64,000 nt of DNA, from the NCBI GenBank assembly GCA_043764095.1, contig JAYUKX010000020.1:6634-70633 (forward strand). Direction: 5' to 3'. The position numbers were made by a program, and so were the translations under genes. Under the pieces are notes generated by a model that saw nothing but the letters and a program-made list of their open reading frames with translations, ran no database searches and was not told where the DNA came from. The DNA is from M3007 sp043764095 (GTDB lineage: Bacteria > Bacteroidota > Bacteroidia > Chitinophagales > Saprospiraceae). This document shows, piece after piece, positions 1-8,312 of the stretch; the first letter of the stretch is position 1, and each line of letters opens with the position of its first letter.

Positions 1-359
1 GTGGCGTTTATGGCAATATCGACAATAACGCGATTCAAGCCGAGATGCCGCTTGATTTGCGTTTTGAATGTGAAGGTTTACACGTCTTTATGACCCATAT
101 CGGTGGGTATCCAGGCCGTTATCACCCACGCGTACGGCCTTTGTTGATCGAAAATCCGCCCTCCAATGGGCTGTTTATTTCGGGGCATTCCCATATTTTA
201 AAGGTAATGCCCGACCGCACCCTCGGATTCTTGCATATCAACCCAGGTGCTTGCGGTAACGAAGGCTGGCACAAAGTAAAAACCTTGATCCGATTTGACA
301 TCGACGCGGGTAAAATAGGTAATTTGGAGGTCATTGAAATTGGCCAACGAGGTGGTTAG
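1..359 (+). CDS. Metallophosphoesterase, YfcE/MJ0936-like (C-terminal part)
   Basis: The gene enters from the left edge, so the N-terminal metal-binding motifs are missing. The frame is open from base 3 and begins GVYGNIDNN, which matches the GNxD/N block of YfcE/MJ0936-type phosphodiesterases. It continues through a THIGG segment (the family's metal-binding His) and a GHSHI motif (the GHTH block), then PGACGN near the C-terminus. The product should be a small cytoplasmic metal-dependent phosphodiesterase of about 165 residues. Substrate cannot be told from sequence. It stops 41 nt before murF-alr on the same strand, so co-transcription is possible. Confidence 0.85.
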   Translation, partial: GVYGNIDNNAIQAEMPLDLRFECEGLHVFMTHIGGYPGRYHPRVRPLLIENPPSNGLFISGHSHILKVMPDRTLGFLHINPGACGNEGWHKVKTLIRFDIDAGKIGNLEVIEIGQRGG

Positions 360-400
360 GAACAAGTCTGCTAAAAAAATTATCGTAATTTTGTCCCTAC

Positions 401-2863
401 ATGACAATTATAACTATTCAACAATTACTCCAAGCAAAAGCTATACAATTGCCAGCACCAGAAAAGTCGGTGACCAGTTTGATGCTCGATACCCGACACT
501 TGCATTTGCCCGGTGCGTTGTTCTTTCCCATCGAAGGCGAACGCCACGATGGACATTTGTACCTAAACGATGCCTACCAGTCCGGTGTCCGGCATTTTGT
601 AGTGCGCAAAGTACCCGATCTCACTGGTTTCCCGGAGGCCAATATCCTATTGGTAGACGATACGCTTTGGGCCTTACAACAAGTAGCGGCAGCGCATCGG
701 CAGCAGTTTGATATGCCCGTAATTGGCATTACCGGTAGCAATGGGAAAACCATCGTAAAAGAATGGCTCTACCAACTCCTCTGCCCTCAATTCAATATAG
801 TAAGAAGCCCTAAAAGTTATAATTCGCAAGTAGGTGTTCCGTTGTCGGTATGGGAAATGAAAAGGGCTCATACTTTAGCCATTTTTGAAGCGGGTATTTC
901 CAAACGCGGCGAAATGGAACGATTGAACCATATTATTCAACCTAATATCGGTATCTTTACCAATATCGGTACAGCGCATAGCGACGGATTTAGTAGCGAA
1001 AAAGAAAAAATCTGGGAGAAAATGCGCCTGTTTGAAGGCTGCCAACAATTGATTGCTTGTGCCGATCATACCACAGTGATGGAGGTGTTGGACATTTGGA
1101 AAAAAGACCATCCAGCCGTGGAAATCGTATTGTGGTCGCAAAAAGGCCATCCAGCAAGCATTGCTGTCAGTGTCGGTTTGGAAAAGGACAAGTCCATCCT
1201 TTCGTTTTCATGGGGAAACGACACCGCAATGGCTACCATACCATTTACGGATACCGCCAGTATTGAAAATGCCATCCATTGCTTTGTTGCTGGACAGGCC
1301 ATCGGGATGGAAACGACGCTTTTGGCACAGCGATTAGGGCTACTGGTACCCATAGAAATGCGCATGGAAATAAAATCGGGGATAGATGAAAGTACCTTGA
1401 TTAATGATTTTTATAATAATGACCTTTCTTCGCTCCAAATTCTGCTACAGTTTTCCCGCCAACAATCGAAAGGTAAACGCGTAACACTTATCCTTTCCGA
1501 TATTTTACAAAGTGGCCAGGCGCATATTGAATTATATCGGCAAGTGGCTTTGTTGCTCAAAGGAATAGATCGATTTATCGGTATTGGCACAGAAATAACC
1601 GCTATTCAGCCCTTTTTGTCCGAAAAAATAGAAACGGCTTTTTATACAGATACCGCTGCTTTTTTGGGTGATATTACGCAGTTTTCGTGGCGGAACAACC
1701 TAATTTTGCTCAAAGGTGCACGTACTTTTGAATTTGAATATATCGCGAAACGTTTAGAGAAAAAAGCGCATCAAACGCGGCTCGAAATCAATTTAAATGC
1801 CCTTATCCATAATCTAAAAGTATATAATTCCCTGCTCCAACCAGGGGTAAAAACGATGGCAATGGTAAAAGCCGCTGCTTACGGGAGCGGTGGTGCGGAG
1901 GTGGCACGTTTGCTGGAGTTTCATAAAGTAAATTACCTCGGCGTGGCGTATGCCGATGAAGGGATTGAACTACGGCAAGCAGGGGTGCAATTGCCTATTT
2001 TGGTACTCAACCCCGATACAACTGGTTTTGATGTTTTTTATCGCTACCAATTGCAACCAGAAATCTTTAGTCTCCAAATTTTAGAAGAATTAATTGCTTA
2101 TACGGGCAAAGAAAAGACCATGACGATCCATATCAAATTAGATACAGGTATGCATCGGTTGGGTTTTGAAAAAGCAGATATTCCAGCATTAACTGCTGTC
2201 TTAAAGTTGTACCCCAACTTAAAGATCGCCTCTGTTTTTTCTCATTTATCGGCAAGTGACAATCCCGATTTGGATGACTTTACCCACCACCAAGCCGCTA
2301 GTTTTTTGGAAATGTATCAACTGATTTGTGCTGTGCTAGATTACGCTCCATTGCGTCATATTGCCAATACGGGTGGTATTTCAAGGTTTCCTCAATACCA
2401 TTTTGATATGGTGAGGCTAGGCGTTGGATTGTATGGGATTGATGGAACAGGGCTGCAAAACCAATTGCAGGTAGTTAACGTATTGAAAACGACGGTAAGT
2501 CAGGTGAAAAATATTCCGGTTGGTGATAGTGTTGGATACAACCGAAGTTCGGGGGTGCTGACCCATCCTACTCGCATTGCTACCATTAGCATTGGGTATG
2601 CAGATGGGTTCTTGCGCGGTGCAGGCAAAGGAGCATATAAAGTTTTGATTAACAATGTTTTATGTCCAATAATCGGCAGTGTTTGCATGGATATGTCCAT
2701 GGTAGATGTAAGCCATGTTGCCCATGTAAAAGCAGGGGACGAAGTGGTTGTATTTGGGCATAATCCAAGTGTACAAACCTTAGCAGAATGTTTAAAAACA
2801 ATAGCGTACGAAATTTTTACAAATATATCTGACCGTGTAAAGCGCGTATATGTGCAAGAATAG
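401..2863 (+). CDS. murF-alr: Bifunctional MurF-alanine racemase fusion
   Basis: An 820-residue fusion of two peptidoglycan precursor enzymes. The N-terminal half (about 1-460) is a Mur ligase of the MurF type, which adds D-Ala-D-Ala to UDP-MurNAc-tripeptide; its ATP P-loop GITGSNGKT is at 109-117. The C-terminal half (about 465-820) is a PLP-dependent alanine racemase, which supplies D-alanine. It shows the Schiff-base lysine K490 in MVKAAAYGSG, the catalytic tyrosine Y713 in SVGYNRSS, and the ISIGYADGF and CMDMSMVDV blocks. Fused MurF-Alr proteins of this length are known in Bacteroidota, so this is a lineage marker rather than an anomaly. The lysine motif has Ala where many stand-alone racemases have Asp (VKADAYGHG). 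The start ATG at 401 gives a complete MurF N-domain. Confidence 0.95.
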   Translation: MTIITIQQLLQAKAIQLPAPEKSVTSLMLDTRHLHLPGALFFPIEGERHDGHLYLNDAYQSGVRHFVVRKVPDLTGFPEANILLVDDTLWALQQVAAAHRQQFDMPVIGITGSNGKTIVKEWLYQLLCPQFNIVRSPKSYNSQVGVPLSVWEMKRAHTLAIFEAGISKRGEMERLNHIIQPNIGIFTNIGTAHSDGFSSEKEKIWEKMRLFEGCQQLIACADHTTVMEVLDIWKKDHPAVEIVLWSQKGHPASIAVSVGLEKDKSILSFSWGNDTAMATIPFTDTASIENAIHCFVAGQAIGMETTLLAQRLGLLVPIEMRMEIKSGIDESTLINDFYNNDLSSLQILLQFSRQQSKGKRVTLILSDILQSGQAHIELYRQVALLLKGIDRFIGIGTEITAIQPFLSEKIETAFYTDTAAFLGDITQFSWRNNLILLKGARTFEFEYIAKRLEKKAHQTRLEINLNALIHNLKVYNSLLQPGVKTMAMVKAAAYGSGGAEVARLLEFHKVNYLGVAYADEGIELRQAGVQLPILVLNPDTTGFDVFYRYQLQPEIFSLQILEELIAYTGKEKTMTIHIKLDTGMHRLGFEKADIPALTAVLKLYPNLKIASVFSHLSASDNPDLDDFTHHQAASFLEMYQLICAVLDYAPLRHIANTGGISRFPQYHFDMVRLGVGLYGIDGTGLQNQLQVVNVLKTTVSQVKNIPVGDSVGYNRSSGVLTHPTRIATISIGYADGFLRGAGKGAYKVLINNVLCPIIGSVCMDMSMVDVSHVAHVKAGDEVVVFGHNPSVQTLAECLKTIAYEIFTNISDRVKRVYVQE

Positions 2864-2897
2864 AGTATGTTTGCATCACAAAATAACCGTCAATAGT

Positions 2898-3602
2898 ATG
2901 GCAGAAACGAAAGCTAATATTCTATATGTGGAAGATGACGAAAGCCTCAGTTTCGTTACTCGTGATAACTTGGAACTCAATCACTATAATGTTACTTATT
3001 GTGATGATGGGCGAAAGGCAATGGACACCATTAAGTCGGGTGCAAGATTTGATCTTTGCATCTTGGATGTGATGTTGCCAGAAGTAGATGGGTTTGAACT
3101 CGCAAAGGCGATCCGCGAACGCGACGATCAAGTCCCAATTATTTTCTTGTCGGCTAAGAGCATGAAACAGGATCGTATCCACGGCTTGTCTATTGGTGCA
3201 GATGACTATATGACCAAGCCATTCAGTATTGAGGAATTATTACTCAAAATTGATATTTTTCTGCGCAGATCACGCGTATTGCCCGCCAAGGCCAAAGGCG
3301 ATAAACCCGTCATTATTGGGAATTATACCTTTGATTATAAAAACTTAAGCCTGAGTACAGAAGGCTATTCAGAAACTTTGACCCAAAAAGAAGCAGATTT
3401 GCTGAAATTACTTTTTGAGCATTGTAACCAGGTCATCAAGCGTTCCTTTATCCTCGAAACAATATGGGGAAAGGATGATTATTTCTTGGGTCGTAGTTTG
3501 GATGTGTTTATCTCGCGCCTGCGCAAATACCTCAGCATAGACGAGCGGATCAAAGTGGAAAATATCCACGGCGTAGGTTTTAGATTTAGGGTAGAAGACT
3601 AA
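2898..3602 (+). CDS. OmpR-family response regulator
   Basis: A 234-residue two-component response regulator. The receiver domain (about 6-122) has the acidic pair D13-D14, phospho-acceptor D57 in LDVMLP, S85 and K107 in MTKPF. The C-terminal winged-helix DNA-binding domain (about 132-232) ends GVGFRFRV, as in OmpR/PhoB proteins. The ATG at 2898 is preferred over an upstream in-frame start at 2850, which would overlap murF-alr and add 16 residues unlike a receiver domain. It begins 34 nt after murF-alr. No histidine kinase gene lies next to it, so its partner is elsewhere. RprY-like regulators of Bacteroides have this architecture, but the target genes cannot be inferred. Confidence 0.93.
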   Translation: MAETKANILYVEDDESLSFVTRDNLELNHYNVTYCDDGRKAMDTIKSGARFDLCILDVMLPEVDGFELAKAIRERDDQVPIIFLSAKSMKQDRIHGLSIGADDYMTKPFSIEELLLKIDIFLRRSRVLPAKAKGDKPVIIGNYTFDYKNLSLSTEGYSETLTQKEADLLKLLFEHCNQVIKRSFILETIWGKDDYFLGRSLDVFISRLRKYLSIDERIKVENIHGVGFRFRVED

Positions 3603-3647
3603 GGTTATTGCAAAATAAATTTATTCATACATGTTGTTGTATGTTTT

Positions 3648-3760
3648 TCCACCACAAAGGACACAAAGTTCACAAAGACGCAGATTAGACGCTTCGCTTT
3701 TTTTTTAGAACACAGAGCGTAAACCCTACTCTTTGTGAACTTTGTGTTCTTTGTGGTGGA
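3648..3760. repeat. Long inverted repeat with 30-bp arms
   Basis: Arms at 3648-3677 and 3731-3760 are reverse complements at 29 of 30 positions; the core is CACAAAGTTCACAAAG and its complement. The 53-bp loop contains a run of nine T. It sits between the ends of two convergent genes. Such ACAAAG-rich palindromes look like a dispersed intergenic element, and could also fold in RNA. Confidence 0.8.
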
Positions 3761-3763
3761 TAA

Positions 3764-3811
3764 AAAGGAATATCAAACTACGCCTAATTCGTTGTAGTTC
3801 GATATTCCTTT
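3764..3811. terminator. Bidirectional hairpin terminator
   Basis: Arms at 3764-3781 and 3794-3811 (18 nt, one mismatch, 12-nt loop), beginning AAAGGAATATC and ending GATATTCCTTT. It lies between the convergent response regulator and TonB receptor genes, 17 nt from the receptor stop codon. The A and T runs at the stem ends suit termination in both directions. Confidence 0.65.
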
Positions 3812-3827
3812 GTTTCAAACACTACTT

Positions 3828-6017
3828 TTATATCCGAAGAGTAATAAAGAAATTCCTACCCGGCGCATTGATGCCCGATGCAAAAACACGGTATTGCGTA
3901 TCTAAAATATTATCAACGCCTACTTGGACCGTAAGTACTTTACCAATTTTATAGCCACCACGTACATTGATCGTAAACCAAGACGGCATGCCATCAGCAG
4001 GGGCGTATTGCTCGTTATCTTCTCCATTCAGAAAATATTGACTAATTGGTTTTTTGCCGTTAAATAGGCAAAATAATTCCAAATCAAGCCTTTGTGCATT
4101 ATACCTAACGCCTGCCTTGCCAAAAAACGGCGGAATATGATCCAATGGTGTGTCGCCGCCTTCGTCTTGCAAAATACGACCATAAGTATAACTGCCAGAA
4201 GCATAACCCATTATATGGTTAGTAATACGGAAATCAATACTAGACGTTATGCCATAAATATTTGCCATGCGTTTATTTTGGTTGGCCAATACCCTGCTCA
4301 GTACGCCGTCATATACCACGGAATCTTGCCCATTGTACTGAAATTGATCCGTGACAAGTGCATTTCTAAAAACGGTATTCCAAATAGAAGTTTCCCATTT
4401 AATATTTTTACTGTGCTGATAAGTCCAACCAAATTCGAGGTTAAACGTTTGTTCTGGCTTCAGATCTGGATTAGGCACAATCAGGCTACCCGGTTGGGAA
4501 TCGAATACCTTACCCGAATCGTCCACATTGGGCATCCTGAAACCAGAAGAAGCATTAGCCACCCAACGCCATTTTGTACTAGGCAGCCATATTGCACCCA
4601 AATTACCTGATAAAAGTGGGCTATTTTGCTCTACTTCGCTAAATGGGAAAGGGAATAAAGTTCGATTTTCAAAAGTAGCTTTCATACTCGAAAAACCTGC
4701 CCGAACACCTTGGTTAAAGATAAAATTACCTCGGTTTTGGGTAAAAGCCGCAAACGCTGAAATATCGGACATCCTGCTGCCGCCGTCGGGGTAACGCGTA
4801 CCCGTTGGAGTGCTGGTATTGTCCGCAATATTCAGGTTAAATGCTTCGGAACGCACGATATTATGTTGCGCGTCAATACCAATTTGGATCGTATTGCCTT
4901 TGTTTTGATGCACTCCAAATACAGTGGCTCCCAATACCTGCACCTTTTCAATTTGATTCTTTTGGGCGGTATTGTTAAACCTGCGCGAAACTCGACTTTC
5001 TTCAATATCTTGACCACTGAATATGGCTTTGATTCCATTATTGAACCATCCTTTTTCTTTGATACTTAATTGGTACGATGCCATGGCGCGTTTTTGTGGA
5101 CCATAATACCATTCCGCAAAACGCAAACCTACGCCATTGCTTCCAGGGTCGGTCATACGGTCGTAACGTGGAATATTAGTGGAACTCGTCCATTGTATGT
5201 TAAGGGTGTGTTCTACATTGTTACTTTGCTTATAGACGATCTTTTCCAATACATTATATTGCTTGTAACCCGTGTTTTTTTGGAGGTGAGGGTCAGCGTT
5301 GTTGAATAAGGAGTCTTTGCCATTAACACGTTCTACATATTGATTTCTAAGGCCAAAAAGTGGTGCGCTACCTTCTTTTTTGCCCATTTTTAGGTCGCCA
5401 AAATCATTATATGTAAAGGAAGTTAAAGCCGCTAGTTTATGACCACCAATATTAAAATTGATATTCGTTGACTTTTCCTGATTAACAGTGCTATAACGAA
5501 CAAATCCACCTAAATCAATATTTACTGATCCAGCCATGTTGCTCAAGGAGGGTCGTTTGGTAAAAAAGCAAATAGCGCCTCCCAGTGCATCCGAACCATA
5601 AACAGTGGAGGCTGGTCCAAACAATACTTCCACCCTTTCCAGCATATTATTGTCCACGGAAATGATATTTTGTAGGTGCCCTGCTCGGTAAATGGCATTG
5701 TTCATCCGAACTCCATCTACGACCAACAATATCCTACTGGCCTCAAATCCCCTTAAAACCGGACTACCTCCGCCCTGTTGGCTGCGCTGCACAAATACGC
5801 CGCCATTGTTTTGCAATAAATCCGCAGTGGTTTGAGCATTTAATCGCTCGATTGTGGCTTGGGGAATTACTTGCACCGATTGCGCTACTGCTGTTCTGCT
5901 CTGCGCTGTTCGGGTAGCAGAAATGACAGTGGTATGGAGATTTACAGACAAAGTATCCTGTGCTTGAAGTGTTGTAATGAATCCAAGTAAATATATAAAA
6001 ATAATAATTTTTTTCAT
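3828..6017 (-). CDS. TonB-dependent receptor, hemoglobin/heme-type
   Basis: A 729-residue outer-membrane TonB-dependent receptor. The signal peptide MKKIIIFIYLLGFITTLQAQ is followed directly by a plug domain (VISATRTAQSRTAV, then GSPVLRGFEASRILLVVDGVRMN and YGSDALGG) and then a 22-strand-type beta-barrel ending in an NFFITLRI strand. There is no carboxypeptidase-like N-terminal domain, so it is not SusC-like. The C-terminal YRVFASGINAPGRNF block is what the hemoglobin/transferrin/lactoferrin receptor family shows, so heme or hemoprotein uptake is the best guess. The start at 6017 is chosen because it gives a clean signal peptide; in-frame starts at 6062, 6053 and 6032 are possible. A perfect 24-bp palindrome lies just upstream. 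Confidence 0.9.
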   Translation of the reverse strand: MKKIIIFIYLLGFITTLQAQDTLSVNLHTTVISATRTAQSRTAVAQSVQVIPQATIERLNAQTTADLLQNNGGVFVQRSQQGGGSPVLRGFEASRILLVVDGVRMNNAIYRAGHLQNIISVDNNMLERVEVLFGPASTVYGSDALGGAICFFTKRPSLSNMAGSVNIDLGGFVRYSTVNQEKSTNINFNIGGHKLAALTSFTYNDFGDLKMGKKEGSAPLFGLRNQYVERVNGKDSLFNNADPHLQKNTGYKQYNVLEKIVYKQSNNVEHTLNIQWTSSTNIPRYDRMTDPGSNGVGLRFAEWYYGPQKRAMASYQLSIKEKGWFNNGIKAIFSGQDIEESRVSRRFNNTAQKNQIEKVQVLGATVFGVHQNKGNTIQIGIDAQHNIVRSEAFNLNIADNTSTPTGTRYPDGGSRMSDISAFAAFTQNRGNFIFNQGVRAGFSSMKATFENRTLFPFPFSEVEQNSPLLSGNLGAIWLPSTKWRWVANASSGFRMPNVDDSGKVFDSQPGSLIVPNPDLKPEQTFNLEFGWTYQHSKNIKWETSIWNTVFRNALVTDQFQYNGQDSVVYDGVLSRVLANQNKRMANIYGITSSIDFRITNHIMGYASGSYTYGRILQDEGGDTPLDHIPPFFGKAGVRYNAQRLDLELFCLFNGKKPISQYFLNGEDNEQYAPADGMPSWFTINVRGGYKIGKVLTVQVGVDNILDTQYRVFASGINAPGRNFFITLRI

Positions 6018-6042
6018 GTGTGATAATTGCATAGCGAATTTC

Positions 6043-6066
6043 TTTTTTGACATATTCGTCAAAAAA
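6043..6066. promoter_or_regulatory. Palindromic operator candidate upstream of TonB receptor
   Basis: A perfect inverted repeat, TTTTTTGAC - 6 nt - GTCAAAAAA, lies 26-49 nt upstream of the preferred start codon of the receptor gene. Its place and symmetry suit a dimeric repressor or activator site. The binding protein is unknown and it does not obviously match a Fur box. Confidence 0.4.
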
Positions 6067-6198
6067 GAAAAGCATTAAAAGAAAATTAGTGGTTTAAAAT
6101 GGATTATTCGCCCCCATATCATTTATGATATAGTATCTATTGAGGACTAAATACACTGTAAATTAAATTTTTTTAGGATTCCAATCTATCACTTTCAG

Positions 6199-6404
6199 GT
6201 AACTATCCAGCCGCTTCCAAATTCCCCGTAGGGAATGTATGTTTATCGGCTATTGTAGTATGATTTCATACTAATCCCGTAGGGATTACATGTAAAAAAG
6301 TACATAAATTACATATAATCCCTACGGGATTAGCGTAAAAACCACATTTCGATCTCTATAAACATGTATTCCCTACGGGAATTTTTAGGCGACTGGATAG
6401 TTAC
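6199..6404. repeat. Nested 206-bp palindromic element
   Basis: The ends are a perfect 12-bp inverted pair, GTAACTATCCAG at 6199-6210 and its complement at 6393-6404. Inside is an outer pair built on ATTCCCCGTAGGGAAT (about 6221-6236) and ATTCCCTACGGGAAT (about 6368-6382), each followed by a matching ATGTWTGTTTA-like arm. The inner pair is AATCCCGTAGGGATTACAT (6273-6291) with ACATATAATCCCTACGGGATTA (6311-6332). Four CCCTACGGG-type half-palindromes are thus stacked symmetrically. It encodes nothing recognisable. It fills most of the 410-bp gap between the TonB receptor and the next gene. Confidence 0.85.
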
Positions 6405-6427
6405 AAAAAAACTTATTTTACAATGTA

Positions 6428-6955
6428 CTAAGCAACCCACGGTGGCAAACCCCTCGTATCGCTAAAGGAACTCGACCAAAATTCAATCCAGAGCGGATAT
6501 TTTATCTTGGAGCATTTATCCGTAATTATAGTAAAATGCGGTGCCAAATCTTGTGGCACTAAAAAAGGAATATTAAAAAGTTGGAATATCTCCACACGTG
6601 CGGAATGGTGCGTCGATGGCTCGTCTTTTTGGTAAAAAAAACGATGGCCAAGCGCCAAAAGGCGTTCTTCTTTATGGTCTCTTACAACGACCAATTGTAT
6701 CGAATCTCCTTGTATTTTGGAGGAACGCACATCATACATTAACCCCAAAAGTCGGATTTCTTTTTTGTCTATACGTGCTGATTTCCAATCGTTTATAGAA
6801 AGAGTAATGGTAGTTGTTTCCGCTGTTTCATTCCTAAAATGCCGCCCGATATATTGAATACTGCTTATTTGGTATTCCCAAATAACAGGTAATACAGCCC
6901 ACTGTACCACTACAATGAGCAATAAATAGGACGGTATTTTTTTTAATGAGATCAT
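6428..6955 (-). CDS. Membrane-anchored hypothetical protein
   Basis: A 175-residue protein of unknown function. One hydrophobic segment at about 8-26 (YLLLIVVVQWAVLPVIW) should anchor it in the inner membrane, with a beta-rich soluble part outside. No family is recognised. The ATG at 6955 is preferred: it lies 4 nt after the mnmA stop codon on the same strand and puts the membrane segment at the N-terminus. The longer frame starting at 6994 would overlap mnmA by 35 nt. It is probably translated from the mnmA transcript. Confidence 0.65.
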   Translation of the reverse strand: MISLKKIPSYLLLIVVVQWAVLPVIWEYQISSIQYIGRHFRNETAETTTITLSINDWKSARIDKKEIRLLGLMYDVRSSKIQGDSIQLVVVRDHKEERLLALGHRFFYQKDEPSTHHSARVEIFQLFNIPFLVPQDLAPHFTIITDKCSKIKYPLWIEFWSSSFSDTRGLPPWVA

Positions 6956-6959
6956 CTGA

Positions 6960-8063
6960 TCAAAAAATGCCCCCTCCTTGAATGATACCGCCACCTACTA
7001 CATCGTCGCCCTCATAAAAAACGGCACTTTGACCCGGCGCAATCCCTTTTACATTGGCATGGAACTCCACCGAAATATCCTTCCCTACTGGAGATATAGT
7101 CGCCATTGTACCGGAGTCGCGGTAGCGTACTTTAGTCACGGTTTCGATACCTGATGGTGGCAAATTGGCGTATTTCATCATGTTGGCTTTGCCCACCATC
7201 ATGCCATTGCGGATCAGGTCATCTTCGCGGCCTAGTACAACGGTATTGGTATCGGGGCGAATTTCGGTCACAAACATAGGCTCGCCTAAAGCAATACCCA
7301 GCCCTTTGCGTTGGCCTACGGTATAAAATGGGTATCCTTCGTGTTTTCCAAGTACTTTTCCTTCGTTATTTACAAAGTTGCCCCCGCGTACCATGTCGTC
7401 CAGTCCATCTACCCTGCGGCGCAAAAAGCCTCGGTAGTCGTTATCGGGTACAAAGCAGATTTCATAGCTTTCTGCTTTTTTACTCAGTTCGTCGTACCCT
7501 CTTTCGGCGGCCATTTGGCGTACTTCTGGTTTCGTATATGCTCCTAATGGCATACGTGTGCGGTTCAGGCACTCTTGGCTGAGGCCCCAAAGGACATACG
7601 ACTGGTCTTTATGCCGGTCGGTGGCACGAGTGATGTATTTACGTCCGTCCAATTCATTGATAATGCCATAGTGTCCAGTGGCAATAAATTGGCAATCGAG
7701 CATATCTGCACGCCTGAGCAGGCTATTCCATTTGATATGCGTATTGCACAGTACGCAGGGGTTTGGTGTTCGCCCTGCCATATATTCATCTACAAAATTA
7801 TCGATCACGTAATCGCCAAATTCTTCGCGAATATCCACAATAAAGTGGTGGAATCCAAGGCGTACCGCTACCTGACGCGCATCATTGATACTGTCAAGTG
7901 AGCAACAACCTGTTTCTTTTTTTGATCCGCCCGCAGTGGCATAGTCCCAGGTTTTCATAGTGATTCCAATCACTTCCCACCCTTCTTCATGCAACATAAT
8001 TGCTGCTACTGTTGAATCTATACCGCCCGACATGGCGACCAATGCTTTTCCGTGCTTCGACAT
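6960..8063 (-). CDS. mnmA: tRNA-specific 2-thiouridylase MnmA
   Basis: A 367-residue enzyme that thiolates the wobble uridine (s2U34) of Lys, Glu and Gln tRNAs in the cytoplasm. The N-type ATP pyrophosphatase PP-loop is MSGGIDST at 11-18. The catalytic cysteine pair is C103 (in RTPNPCVLCN) and C203 (in ESYEICFVPDNDYRGFL). The GQRKGLGIA block and a C-terminal beta-barrel domain ending near GAGVVGGGII complete the family layout, and the length is normal. A short membrane protein follows 4 nt downstream. Upstream lies a 162-bp palindromic element and then the divergently placed end of the thioredoxin-like gene. Confidence 0.96.
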   Translation of the reverse strand: MSKHGKALVAMSGGIDSTVAAIMLHEEGWEVIGITMKTWDYATAGGSKKETGCCSLDSINDARQVAVRLGFHHFIVDIREEFGDYVIDNFVDEYMAGRTPNPCVLCNTHIKWNSLLRRADMLDCQFIATGHYGIINELDGRKYITRATDRHKDQSYVLWGLSQECLNRTRMPLGAYTKPEVRQMAAERGYDELSKKAESYEICFVPDNDYRGFLRRRVDGLDDMVRGGNFVNNEGKVLGKHEGYPFYTVGQRKGLGIALGEPMFVTEIRPDTNTVVLGREDDLIRNGMMVGKANMMKYANLPPSGIETVTKVRYRDSGTMATISPVGKDISVEFHANVKGIAPGQSAVFYEGDDVVGGGIIQGGGIF

Positions 8064-8140
8064 TTTAATAGTTTTGAATAGTAAATTTTGTTTTTTTTAG
8101 GGCGCAATGTATCATGTCTATTATTGCTTTCTCGTTCATT

Positions 8141-8302
8141 AGACTTGTTGCGGTGGGAGCGGTCGAGCCATGAAATTAGAGATTTTTGGGCTGATTGAGG
8201 CTTATTTTTGAGTTCGTAGCAGCGCTACGGACGAGAAAATAGCCGAAAAGCAGCCCAAAAAGATCAATTTCTGGCCGGATGGTCTCCCACCGCAACAAGT
8301 CT
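8141..8302. repeat. 162-bp imperfect palindromic element
   Basis: The ends are a perfect 19-bp inverted pair: AGACTTGTTGCGGTGGGAG at 8141-8159 and its complement at 8284-8302. An inner pair (GAAATTAGAGATTTTTGGGCTG against CAGCCCAAAAAGATCAATTTC) continues the symmetry. The centre is CGTAGCAGCGCTACG, a small hairpin. The whole 162 bp therefore folds into one long imperfect stem. It has the structure of a REP/MITE-like element; no coding frame of note is present. Confidence 0.8.
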
Positions 8303-8312
8303 ATTAACAAAA

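Noticed and set aside
401..2863. MurF-Alr fusion as a novelty
   Set aside because: This fusion is known in Bacteroidota and is treated as a lineage marker.
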